Assembly (NCBI GenBank): GCA_022508685.1
Contig: JAFLUS010000155.1
Location: 1 to 5,538 of the forward strand
Length of the DNA: 5,538 bases
Source: Prevotellaceae bacterium
Lineage (GTDB): Bacteria; Bacteroidota; Bacteroidia; Bacteroidales; Bacteroidaceae
Direction: 5' to 3'
In this document: in pieces, positions 1-5,538 of the stretch
How the letters are laid out: every line of letters begins with the position of its first letter
How positions within the stretch are numbered: position 1 is the first letter of the stretch
Made by a program: the position numbers and the translations under genes
Notes under the pieces: model-generated
Seen by the model: the letters and a program-made list of their open reading frames with translations, nothing else
The model's database searches: none
Told to the model about the DNA's origin: nothing

Positions 1-468
1 ATGTCGCTGAAGTTCGACGTCGCCTACGGCGGAATTTCCGGCGATGCGTGGTTGCAGGACAACAAGTTTCCGGCCAATCCGGAGACGCAGTGGAAGTTCA
101 GCAAGTCGGTCGTCGACATCGGTTGCCAATACGAAATCTCCTTCTGGGGATACGGCATGGGCACAGGCTACAAAGGCAGTCGGCGGTTGGTGCCCTACAT
201 TCAGTTGGGACTCGGCGCGACGGTCTGCGGAAACGTGTTCACGGCGAACATCCCGCTGGGATTTGGCGTGAAATATAAACTGAAAGAGCGGTGGAACGTG
301 GGCATGGACTGGAGCATGCGGTTCAGTTTCAGCGATGAACTTGACGGAATTCCCGACCCCTACAGCATACAGGGCGGAATGCTGAAAAACAAGGATTCGT
401 ATGGGCTGACGATGTTCTACATCTCCTACGACCTCTGCCCGAAATATCGAAAATGCAATAACGAATAG
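1..468 (+). CDS. Outer-membrane beta-barrel-like protein, DUF6089 type, 5' end outside the window
   Basis: This frame is open from the first base to a TAG stop and gives 155 residues. I believe it is the C-terminal two thirds of the DUF6089-type protein commonly found just upstream of uppS and bamA in Bacteroidales. Members recalled from that family are about 230 residues with a signal peptide. None is visible here, so the ATG at base 1 is probably an internal methionine. The sequence shows short alternating polar/hydrophobic stretches rich in Gly and aromatics: residues 64-74 ([11 protein letters not shown]), 84-93 ([10 protein letters not shown]) and 98-109. It ends in a strand-like segment 134-145 ([12 protein letters not shown]) followed by a Cys-containing tail ([10 protein letters not shown]). 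This pattern suits a small outer-membrane barrel. Its function is not established. Being 7 bp from uppS and upstream of bamA suggests an envelope role. Family assignment is from memory of wording and synteny, not a search. Confidence 0.75.
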   Translation: MSLKFDVAYGGISGDAWLQDNKFPANPETQWKFSKSVVDIGCQYEISFWGYGMGTGYKGSRRLVPYIQLGLGATVCGNVFTANIPLGFGVKYKLKERWNVGMDWSMRFSFSDELDGIPDPYSIQGGMLKNKDSYGLTMFYISYDLCPKYRKCNNE

Positions 469-475
469 AGAGACC

Positions 476-1249
476 ATGTATATAGAACAGATAGACAAGA
501 ACCGCATCCCTCGCCACATTGCCATCATCATGGACGGGAATGGGCGTTGGGCACAGTCGCGTGGCATGGAACGCACACGCGGACATCAGGCCGGCGCACA
601 GAACGTGCACGACGTCATGGCTACGGCCGTCAAACTGGGTGTGGAATATCTGACGCTATACACGTTCTCTACGGAAAACTGGAACCGTCCGGTCGACGAA
701 GTGTCTACGCTGATGGCGTTGCTCATGGAGCACCTCAAGGAGGACTTGTTTATGAAGCACAACGCCCGCTTCCGTGTCATCGGCGACATTCAGCGCCTCC
801 CAGCCAACGTGGTCGCAGCCATCCGTGAATTGGAAGAGTGCACGAAGGACAACACGGCAACCTGCATGGTGCTGGCGCTGAGTTACTCTTCGCGCTGGGA
901 ACTGACGGCAGCCATGCGGCAAATGGCATCCGAGGTGGAAGCCGGCACGCTCCGCGCTGCCGACATCGACGAGGCTGTCGTCGGGCAACATCTCGCCACG
1001 GCCTTCATGCCCGACCCCGACTTGCTCATCCGCACGGGCGGAGAGCAGCGGCTGAGCAACTATCTGCTGTGGCAATGCGCCTATTCCGAATTCTACTTCA
1101 CCGACACGTTCTGGCCCGATTTCTCCGAAGACGAAATGTGCAAGGCCATCTGCGACTATCAGGGACGTCAGCGCAGGTTTGGCAAAACCGGCGAACAGGT
1201 GCAGCAGTCTGGCGGCGAAGGGAAGACGGCGGAAGCAGCCAACACATAA
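476..1249 (+). CDS. uppS: Isoprenyl transferase / (di-trans,poly-cis)-undecaprenyl diphosphate synthase
   Basis: This cytosolic cis-prenyltransferase extends farnesyl diphosphate with isopentenyl diphosphate to undecaprenyl diphosphate, the lipid carrier for peptidoglycan and surface glycans. At 257 residues it has normal family length. The signature [12 protein letters not shown] (residues 16-27) contains the catalytic Asp20, equivalent to E. coli Asp26, and the diphosphate-binding loop G21-N22-G23-R24. [10 protein letters not shown] lies at 63-72. The C-terminal hallmark at 179-215 includes [14 protein letters not shown] with R186 and R192, equivalent to E. coli R194 and R200, then Glu205 and [11 protein letters not shown]. 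The ALSYSSRWE segment (134-142) replaces the proteobacterial NYGGRWD wording and is, as I recall, usual in Bacteroidetes. The last 20 or so residues (Gly/Gln/Glu-rich) follow the catalytic fold and look dispensable. The ATG lies 7 bp after the previous stop, behind a purine run AGAGAGA (467-473) that overlaps that stop. bamA follows after 22 bp, so co-transcription is likely. Confidence 0.97.
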   Translation: MYIEQIDKNRIPRHIAIIMDGNGRWAQSRGMERTRGHQAGAQNVHDVMATAVKLGVEYLTLYTFSTENWNRPVDEVSTLMALLMEHLKEDLFMKHNARFRVIGDIQRLPANVVAAIRELEECTKDNTATCMVLALSYSSRWELTAAMRQMASEVEAGTLRAADIDEAVVGQHLATAFMPDPDLLIRTGGEQRLSNYLLWQCAYSEFYFTDTFWPDFSEDEMCKAICDYQGRQRRFGKTGEQVQQSGGEGKTAEAANT

Positions 1250-1271
1250 CTACGAATAACAGGCATAGATA

Positions 1272-3917
1272 ATGAATAATACCAAACGCATATTTCTTGT
1301 TTGCAGCATGATGGTGCTGGCGCTGTCGGGACTGTTTGCGCAAGAAGAAAATTCATCGTCCAAACCGACCATCGTGTATGGGCAAAATCCGCGCCGTATG
1401 CCGATTGGCGGTATCACGGTGGAAGGAGTAGACAACTACGAGGACTATTTGCTGATAGGCATTTCGGGTCTGTCCGTCGGAGAATACGTTGCAGTTCCGG
1501 GCGACGAAATCACGGCTGCCGTGAAGCGGTATTGGAAGCATGGATTGTTTTCGAACGTGCGTATCGAAGCCGACAAAATTCAGAACGACAGCATCTATCT
1601 GAAGATTATCCTGTCGACCCGTCCCCGCGTTTCGCAAGTCAACATCAATGGTGTGAAGAAGAGCGAACGCGACGATTTGGAGCAGAAAATGGGACTCTCC
1701 AAAGGCATGCAAATCACGCCGAACATGGTGGACAAGGCAAAGATTATCGCCAAGAACTACTTTGAAGGAAAGGGTTTCAAGAATGCCGAAATCGAAATCC
1801 TGCAGCGCGACGACCTGTCGCAACCCGGGCAGTTGATACTCGACGTCGATGTGGACAAGAAGGAGAAAGTACGCATCAATCACATCTACATTACGGGTAA
1901 CGACCACATCAAGCGCAAGAAATTCGTCGGCGGGTTCTTCGGCGGAGGTTTGCTGAAAAAGACCAACGAAAAAGGCTTCAAGAGTTTCTTCAAGACCAAG
2001 AAGTTCATCGACGAGAAATATGCGGAGGACAAAGACCGCGTCATTGACAAGTACAACGAACTGGGTTACCGCGACGCGCAAATCGCCTCGGACAGCATCG
2101 TCAGCGTGGGCGACAATCTGGTCGACATCTACCTCAACATCGACGAAGGTCAGCGCTACTACGTGCGCGACATCAGTTGGGTGGGCAACACGATTTACAA
2201 CACTTCCGCCCTGTCGCAAATCCTCAACATGCAGAAAGGCGATGTCTACAACCAGAAGCACATCCAAGAACGACTGAAGAGCGACGAAGACGCCGTCAGC
2301 AACTACTATTTCAACCAAGGCTACGTGTTCAACCGCGTCGACCCCGTTGAAATCAAGTCCGACGGCGACTCCATCGACCTCGAAATCCGCATCTTCGAAG
2401 GTACGCAGGCGTCTATCGACAAAATCAACATCTACGGAAACACCCGCGTCTACGAAGACGTCATCCGCCGTGAGTTGAAACTGAAACCCGGCGACCTCTT
2501 CTCCATGGATGCCTTCAAGATGAGTTATCAGGAAATCGGTCAGATGGGACATTTCGACCCCGAGCAAATCAAGTTTGAACCTGTGCCCAACCAAGAAACC
2601 GGCATGGTCGACCTGAACCTCGGACTCACGCCCAAGCCAAGCGACCAAGTGGAATTGTCGTTAGGATGGGGCTACACCGGTGTCATTCTGAAGGCCGGAC
2701 TGAAATTCACCAACTTCTCCATGCGCAACCTCTTCGGCAAGAACAAGATGCGCCGAGGCATCCTGCCGCAGGGCGAAGGCCAGCAGTTCGAAATCAGCGG
2801 TTCGACCAATGGTAGTTACTACCAATCCTACAGCGTCTCCTTCTTCGACCCGTGGTTCGGCGGAAAACGACCCAATTCGTTCTCCATTTCCGGCTACTAT
2901 TCGCGCTACACCGACATCAACTCGCGCTACTACAACAATGCCTACATGAACAGTTACATGTCCATGCTCTACGGCTACGGAAACTACAACAACTCCTACT
3001 ACAACAACTATAGTTCCTACTACGACCCCGACAAGTACCTGCAAGTCTACGGCGTGTCCGTAGGATGGGGAAAGCGCCTCAACTGGCCCGACAACAACTT
3101 CAGCCTCTCGGCAACGTTGGCATACACGCGCTATTCGTTGAAAGACTGGGAATACTTCCTCATCACCGACGGCGCCTGCAACAACATCAACCTCACGTTG
3201 CAACTGTCGCGCATCTCCATCGACAACCCCATCTATCCCCGTCGCGGTTCGCAGTTGGCACTCTCCGTGTCGTTCACGCCGCCCTACTCGTTGTTCGACA
3301 ACCTCGACTACACCGAACTCTCGGCACACACCGGCTACGGCGACGCCGACCGCATGCGCAACCTGCAGAAAATCTACCGCTGGATTGAATACCACAAATG
3401 GAAATTCACCTCCAAGTTCTACACGCCCCTCTCCAGCGCCAGCAAGTGCTTCGTGCTCATGACACGCTTCGACATGGGTATCTTGGGACACTACAACAGC
3501 CACAAGAAATCGCCCTTCGAAACCTTCTACGTCGGCGGCGACGGCATGTCGGGCTACTCCTCCAGTTACTACAGCGAGACCATTGCCCTGCGCGGTTACG
3601 AAAACGGCGCATTCACCCCCGGCAACTACTACGGATATGCCTACACCCGTCTCGGCGTCGAACTGCGCTATCCCTTCATGCTCTCCGGAGCCACCAACAT
3701 CTACGGACTCGCCTTTGCCGAAGGCGGTAACGCATGGACGGACGCCAAGAAAATCAACCCCTTCGACATGAAACGCTCAGTCGGCGTCGGCGTCCGCATC
3801 ACCCTCCCGATGGTCGGCATGATGGGTATCGACTGGGCATACGGATTTGACAAAGTATTCGGTTCCAAGAACGACGCCGGAAGCCAGTTCCACTTCGTGC
3901 TCGGACAAGAATTCTGA
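1272..3917 (+). CDS. bamA: BamA: outer-membrane protein assembly factor (five POTRA domains plus Omp85 barrel)
   Basis: BamA is the central outer-membrane subunit of the BAM machine that folds and inserts beta-barrel proteins. The 881 residues begin with a signal peptide (KR, hydrophobic 7-22, likely cut after LFA, residue 23). Five POTRA-like repeats can be read at about 45-120, 121-200, 201-296, 297-379 and 380-457. Each starts with a strand such as VNINGVKK, INHIYITGN, ISWVGNTIY or INIYGNTRVYED. POTRA 3 carries a Lys/Gly/Phe-rich insertion (about 215-248), which I recall in other Bacteroidetes BamA proteins. The Omp85 barrel follows from about 458. It has an RGY motif (IALRGYENG, 771-779), matching the conserved VRGF loop-6 motif of E. 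coli BamA, and ends in Phe881 within a beta-signal-like strand (SQFHFVLGQEF). A Tyr/Asn/Ser-rich stretch at 541-590 is probably an extracellular loop. The stop is doubled (TGA TAA, 3915-3920). Skp-type chaperone genes follow directly. Confidence 0.96.
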   Translation: MNNTKRIFLVCSMMVLALSGLFAQEENSSSKPTIVYGQNPRRMPIGGITVEGVDNYEDYLLIGISGLSVGEYVAVPGDEITAAVKRYWKHGLFSNVRIEADKIQNDSIYLKIILSTRPRVSQVNINGVKKSERDDLEQKMGLSKGMQITPNMVDKAKIIAKNYFEGKGFKNAEIEILQRDDLSQPGQLILDVDVDKKEKVRINHIYITGNDHIKRKKFVGGFFGGGLLKKTNEKGFKSFFKTKKFIDEKYAEDKDRVIDKYNELGYRDAQIASDSIVSVGDNLVDIYLNIDEGQRYYVRDISWVGNTIYNTSALSQILNMQKGDVYNQKHIQERLKSDEDAVSNYYFNQGYVFNRVDPVEIKSDGDSIDLEIRIFEGTQASIDKINIYGNTRVYEDVIRRELKLKPGDLFSMDAFKMSYQEIGQMGHFDPEQIKFEPVPNQETGMVDLNLGLTPKPSDQVELSLGWGYTGVILKAGLKFTNFSMRNLFGKNKMRRGILPQGEGQQFEISGSTNGSYYQSYSVSFFDPWFGGKRPNSFSISGYYSRYTDINSRYYNNAYMNSYMSMLYGYGNYNNSYYNNYSSYYDPDKYLQVYGVSVGWGKRLNWPDNNFSLSATLAYTRYSLKDWEYFLITDGACNNINLTLQLSRISIDNPIYPRRGSQLALSVSFTPPYSLFDNLDYTELSAHTGYGDADRMRNLQKIYRWIEYHKWKFTSKFYTPLSSASKCFVLMTRFDMGILGHYNSHKKSPFETFYVGGDGMSGYSSSYYSETIALRGYENGAFTPGNYYGYAYTRLGVELRYPFMLSGATNIYGLAFAEGGNAWTDAKKINPFDMKRSVGVGVRITLPMVGMMGIDWAYGFDKVFGSKNDAGSQFHFVLGQEF

Positions 3918-3955
3918 TAAAGGCACTCAAACAGACAACTAAACACTCAGACCCT

Positions 3956-4471
3956 ATGAAGAAAATCCTCATCACCCTTGCGCTGCTCGCCACAACCTGC
4001 CTCGCAGCCCAAGCCCAGAAGTTCGCCCTCGTCGACATGGAGTACATCCTCAAGAACGTACCCGCCTACGAACGCGCCAACGAGCAACTCAACCAAGTCT
4101 CCAAGAAATGGGAAAGCGAAATCGACGCCATCCTCAAGGACGTCGAAGCCCAATACAAGAAATACCAATCCGAATCCGTCTTCCTCAGCGATGCACAGAA
4201 AACCAAAGCCGAAGAAGAAATCATGCAAAAGGAAAAGCAAGCCAGCGACCTCAAGAAGAAATACTTCGGCAGCGAAGGCGAACTCTTCAAGAAACGCCAA
4301 AGCCTCATGACGCCCATACAGGACGAAATCTACAACGCCGTCAAGGACATCTGCGACCAACGCGGCTACCAACTCGTCATCGACCGCGCCAGTGGCGGCA
4401 ACATCATCTACGCCTCACCCAAAATCGACATCAGCGACGAAGTCCTCATGAAACTCGGCTACGCCCGCTGA
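3956..4471 (+). CDS. Skp/OmpH-family periplasmic chaperone, first copy
   Basis: Skp/OmpH proteins are periplasmic holdases that carry unfolded outer-membrane proteins from the Sec translocon to BamA. At 171 residues this has family length. A signal peptide is clear: MKKILIT, a hydrophobic core, then AAQA before QKF, with cleavage expected after residue 20. Cys15 lies inside the hydrophobic core without a proper lipobox (TTC), so a lipoprotein is unlikely. The mature protein has a short strand-like start (KFALVDMEYIL), then a long charged, probably coiled-coil helical section (about 36-118) rich in Lys, Glu, Gln and Ala that would form the tentacle arms. A beta-type C-terminal part follows (YQLVIDRASGGNIIYASP, 138-155), ending near DEVLMKLGYAR. 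It lies 38 bp after bamA and 49 bp before a paralogue. No Shine-Dalgarno sequence is seen before the ATG. In E. coli skp also lies directly after bamA, which supports the role. Confidence 0.93.
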   Translation: MKKILITLALLATTCLAAQAQKFALVDMEYILKNVPAYERANEQLNQVSKKWESEIDAILKDVEAQYKKYQSESVFLSDAQKTKAEEEIMQKEKQASDLKKKYFGSEGELFKKRQSLMTPIQDEIYNAVKDICDQRGYQLVIDRASGGNIIYASPKIDISDEVLMKLGYAR

Positions 4472-4520
4472 CCCCAATCCGAAAACAATCAAAACATTAA
4501 AAAACCAATACAAATCAACA

Positions 4521-5018
4521 ATGAAGAAACTCATTCTCACCCTCCTCGTGGCACTGCCCATGAGCGTATTTGCGCAGAAATTCGCGCATTTCAATTCCGC
4601 AGAGATTATCCAAGCCATGCCCGAGTACACTGCAGCACAAACCGAAATGCAGAACCAAGGCAAGCAGTACGAAGAAGAACTCAAGCGCATGCAAGACGAA
4701 CTCCGCACCAAGGCAGAAGAATATCAGAAGAACGAAGCCACCATGGTTGACGCCGTCAAGCAACGCCGCATGCAGGAACTGGAAGACCTCAACCAACGCC
4801 TCGAGCAATACTACCAGACCAGCCAGCAGGAACTCCAGAAACTGCAGCAGACCAAACTGGCAGAAATCACCGAGAAAGTACAGAAAGCCGTGAAGGAAGT
4901 CGGCGTCGCAGGCGGCTACGTCTACATCATGGACGTCACCGCAGGCATCCCCTACATCTCCGACACACTCTCCACCGACGTCACCTCGCAAGTCAAGACC
5001 AAACTCGGTTTGAAATAA
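4521..5018 (+). CDS. Skp/OmpH-family periplasmic chaperone, second copy
   Basis: This is a second Skp/OmpH-type holdase of 165 residues, paralogous to the gene before it. The signal peptide is MKKLILTLLVALPMSVFA, cut before QKF, so both mature proteins would begin with QKFA. The helical arm section (about 36-126) is richer in Gln and Glu than in the first copy (for example QQELQKLQQTKLAEITEKV) and has coiled-coil character. The C-terminal section GGYVYIMDVTAGIPYISD (131-148) matches the family's closing beta part, and the protein ends with DVTSQVKTKLGLK. The two copies are clearly diverged in the arms, so the duplication is old; Bacteroidales commonly carry such a pair. Its leader is A-rich and nearly G-free, with no Shine-Dalgarno motif, as is usual for Bacteroidetes. 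An intrinsic terminator begins 47 bp after its stop, so it is probably the last gene of the envelope operon. Confidence 0.93.
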   Translation: MKKLILTLLVALPMSVFAQKFAHFNSAEIIQAMPEYTAAQTEMQNQGKQYEEELKRMQDELRTKAEEYQKNEATMVDAVKQRRMQELEDLNQRLEQYYQTSQQELQKLQQTKLAEITEKVQKAVKEVGVAGGYVYIMDVTAGIPYISDTLSTDVTSQVKTKLGLK

Positions 5019-5065
5019 ACCCCTTCATTGCGCGACCTCACACGTCGGCAACATTTCAACCACAC

Positions 5066-5099
5066 AGCGCGTCGCACCCATCGTGCCGACGCGCTTTTT
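5066..5099 (+). terminator. Intrinsic terminator of the uppS-bamA-skp cluster
   Basis: AGCGCGTCG (5066-5074) is exactly complementary to CGACGCGCT (5087-5095). Pairing can continue inward as GCAC with GTGC if one C is bulged, which leaves a small CCATC loop. The GC-rich stem is followed by T residues 5095-5099. Together with its position 47 bp after the last chaperone gene, this is a standard Rho-independent terminator on the plus strand. No comparable A/T run flanks it on the other side, so it is probably one-directional. Confidence 0.9.
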
Positions 5100-5149
5100 C
5101 ATTCACAACCATACACCCATTCACCCCTACAACCCCATTTCACCACCAT
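5094..5149 (+). other. G-free, C-rich leader before the small gene
   Basis: From 5094 to 5149 the plus strand has no G in 56 bases, and about 45 percent of the bases are C. The first bases belong to the terminator tail; the rest leads to the ATG at 5148. It holds no Shine-Dalgarno sequence, and I see no good Bacteroidetes promoter (TTTG, then TAnnTTTG) in it. Unstructured C-rich, G-poor RNA is the kind of sequence Rho binds, so a rut-like role is possible but unproven. It may simply be a leader kept free of structure for translation start. Confidence 0.4.
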
Positions 5150-5345
5150 GAGCGACGGAAACTTCAATCGTGCCCTCCTGCCCAAGAACGAACTCTCCGC
5201 AGGCATCCGTGCCGGAAAAGCCCAAATGCGCACCCGCGCCGAGCAAGCCCTCACCACCCTCATCGACGAATTCTTCCCAACCCTCGACCCCGCCACCCGC
5301 ACCGCCCTCCACGACCGCTTCCTCCAACTCCTCCGCAGCGTGTAG
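5148..5345 (+). CDS. Small hypothetical protein, 65 residues
   Basis: I do not recognise this protein with certainty. The reading frame is open from 5028, but the upstream part runs through the terminator, so I chose the ATG at 5148 (MSDGNFNRALLPKNELSAG...). Support for a real gene comes from codon use: most codons end in C (GCC, CTC, ACC, CGC, GAC, ATC), like the chaperone genes, and the product is a sensible soluble protein. It has a polar, basic N-terminal part (residues 1-30) with LLPKNELSAGIRAGKAQMR. A predicted amphipathic helical part (about 30-64) follows, with EQALTTLIDEFFP and TRTALHDRFLQLL. There is no signal peptide or membrane segment. It lies after the operon terminator, so it needs its own promoter or read-through; no clear promoter is visible. 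Overlapping open frames on the other strand look like shadows of this GC-rich coding. Function unknown. Confidence 0.65.
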   Translation: MSDGNFNRALLPKNELSAGIRAGKAQMRTRAEQALTTLIDEFFPTLDPATRTALHDRFLQLLRSV

Positions 5346-5392
5346 CAGCATCCATCCATGCCGTTCGGCTCCCGTTGCCCTTTCGGTAAATC

Positions 5393-5433
5393 GTTCGGCA
5401 GTTAGTTGCGAATTTCGCAACTAACTGCCGAAC
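5393..5433. repeat. 41-nt palindrome with perfect 20-bp arms
   Basis: The left arm GTTCGGCAGTTAGTTGCGAA (5393-5412) is the exact reverse complement of the right arm (5414-5433), with a single T at 5413 between them. In RNA it would fold to a stem of about 19 bp with a three-base loop. It begins 47 bp after the stop of the small gene and could act as a 3' end for that transcript. However, there is no T run after it on the plus strand (AATCTATATG follows), and only GATTT follows on the minus strand. A dispersed palindromic repeat of REP or MITE type is the main alternative. Confidence 0.85.
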
Positions 5434-5452
5434 AATCTATATGCAATGTAAG

Positions 5453-5484
5453 TTTCTGATTCACAACATCCTGTGCTATATTTC
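5453..5484 (+). promoter_or_regulatory. Weak Bacteroidetes-type promoter candidate, rightward
   Basis: TTTC (5453-5456) and TATATTTC (5477-5484) are separated by 20 bp. The Bacteroides sigma-ABfr consensus is TTTG at -33 and TAnnTTTG at -7 with about 19-21 bp between. Each box here differs from consensus only in its final base. A start would fall near 5490, right before the palindromic sites, so those would lie in the initial transcribed region. Boxes of this size occur by chance in AT-rich DNA, hence the low confidence. Confidence 0.3.
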
Positions 5485-5494
5485 ACTTTTATGC

Positions 5495-5538
5495 AATTTG
5501 GAGTGCACTCTAAATTGAACTGAAGTGCACTCCAAATT
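5495..5538. repeat. Paired palindromic sites, 22-bp spacing, operator-like
   Basis: The arms AATTTGGAGTGCACT (5495-5509) and AGTGCACTCCAAATT (5524-5538) are perfect 15-bp inverted repeats around a 14-nt middle. The left unit 5495-5516 is itself nearly palindromic around GAGTGCACTC, with one mismatched pair. AGTGCACTCTAAATT (5502-5516) also recurs at 5524-5538 as a direct repeat with one change. The two GTGCAC centres are exactly 22 bp apart, about two helical turns, which suits a pair of dimer-binding sites on one face of the DNA. The array may continue beyond the window. A stem-loop or an element end is also possible. Confidence 0.6.

Larger units (their letters stand above)
5346..5538. other. 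Non-coding region rich in dyad symmetry
   Basis: After the small gene there is no frame on either strand with convincing coding character. Base composition changes from GC-rich coding sequence to AT-rich sequence from about 5434. The stretch holds, in order, a possible degenerate repeat arm, a long perfect palindrome, a weak promoter-like pair of boxes, and two palindromic sites reaching the window edge. This looks like the intergenic space between the small gene and an unseen gene to the right. Confidence 0.7.

Noticed and set aside
1353..2648. 431-codon open frame on the minus strand inside bamA
   Set aside because: It is antisense to the POTRA region of bamA. Its composition (very rich in Val, Asp, Leu and Phe) is what C-ending codons give when read in reverse, and it has no domain wording. 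A shadow frame.
2661..3503. 280-codon open frame on the minus strand inside bamA
   Set aside because: Antisense to the barrel region; the Val/Gly-rich runs mirror the Tyr/Asn codons of bamA. No plausible protein features.
3956..4018. First Skp copy as a lipoprotein (Cys15)
   Set aside because: The residues before Cys15 (ATT) do not make a lipobox, and a good AxA signal peptidase I site (AQA) follows, so normal secretion is more likely.
4515..4991. 158-codon minus-strand frame opposite the second Skp gene
   Set aside because: It mirrors the second Skp gene almost exactly, and the hydrophobic runs come from reading Glu/Gln/Lys codons in reverse.
1272..5018. Shift to stronger C-ending codons from the middle of bamA onward as a sign of recombination or transfer
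   Set aside because: The change is gradual, the gene order is the normal conserved one, and high expression of the chaperone genes could explain it. Not enough to call transfer.
5028..5147. Longer start for the small gene at 5028
   Set aside because: The extra 40 codons run through the terminator stem and a G-free leader, and their codon use is unlike the part after the ATG at 5148.
5099..5420. Minus-strand open frames covering the small gene
   Set aside because: They overlap the terminator tail and the palindrome, and their Gly/Glu/Arg/Val composition is what the C-ending codons of the plus-strand gene give in reverse. The plus-strand frame fits neighbouring codon use better.
5441..5497. 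Repeat of ATGCAAT at 5441 and 5491
   Set aside because: Seven bases in AT-rich DNA is within chance, and the flanks do not match.
1..5538. CRISPR array, tRNA, rRNA, insertion sequence or phage genes
   Set aside because: I found no regularly spaced repeat array, no tRNA-like cloverleaf, no transposase or phage wording in any frame.

Overview
The window looks like a chromosomal segment from a Bacteroidota bacterium of order Bacteroidales, probably Prevotella-like. The evidence is the gene order (DUF6089-type barrel protein, uppS, bamA, two Skp/OmpH genes), the typical Bacteroidetes wording of UppS and BamA, start codons without clear Shine-Dalgarno sequences behind A/C-rich leaders, and strongly C-ending codons in the right half. 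Genus is an inference; no rRNA or other marker is present.

Positions 1-5018 form one compact plus-strand cluster for envelope biogenesis. It holds the 3' part of an outer-membrane barrel-like protein (1-468, cut by the window edge), undecaprenyl diphosphate synthase uppS (476-1249), the outer-membrane assembly factor bamA (1272-3917), and two tandem Skp/OmpH-type periplasmic chaperone paralogues (3956-4471 and 4521-5018). Gaps are 7, 22, 38 and 49 bp with no terminator visible between genes, so one transcript is likely. It ends at a convincing intrinsic terminator at 5066-5099. The genes fit together: UppS makes the lipid carrier for peptidoglycan and surface glycans, Skp-like proteins carry unfolded outer-membrane proteins across the periplasm, and BamA inserts them.

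Positions 5100-5345 hold a G-free, C-rich leader followed by a probable 65-codon gene of unknown function (5148-5345) whose codon use matches the chaperone genes. In related Bacteroidales I recall murI following the second Skp gene; it is not present here.

Positions 5346-5538 are non-coding and rich in symmetry. They contain a possible degenerate half-copy of a repeat (5363-5385), a 41-nt palindrome with perfect 20-bp arms (5393-5433), a weak Bacteroidetes-type promoter candidate (5453-5484), and two palindromic GTGCAC-centred sites exactly 22 bp apart that run to the window edge (5495-5538). The coding part is a standard conserved locus; the least explained sequence is this last 190 bp and the small gene before it.
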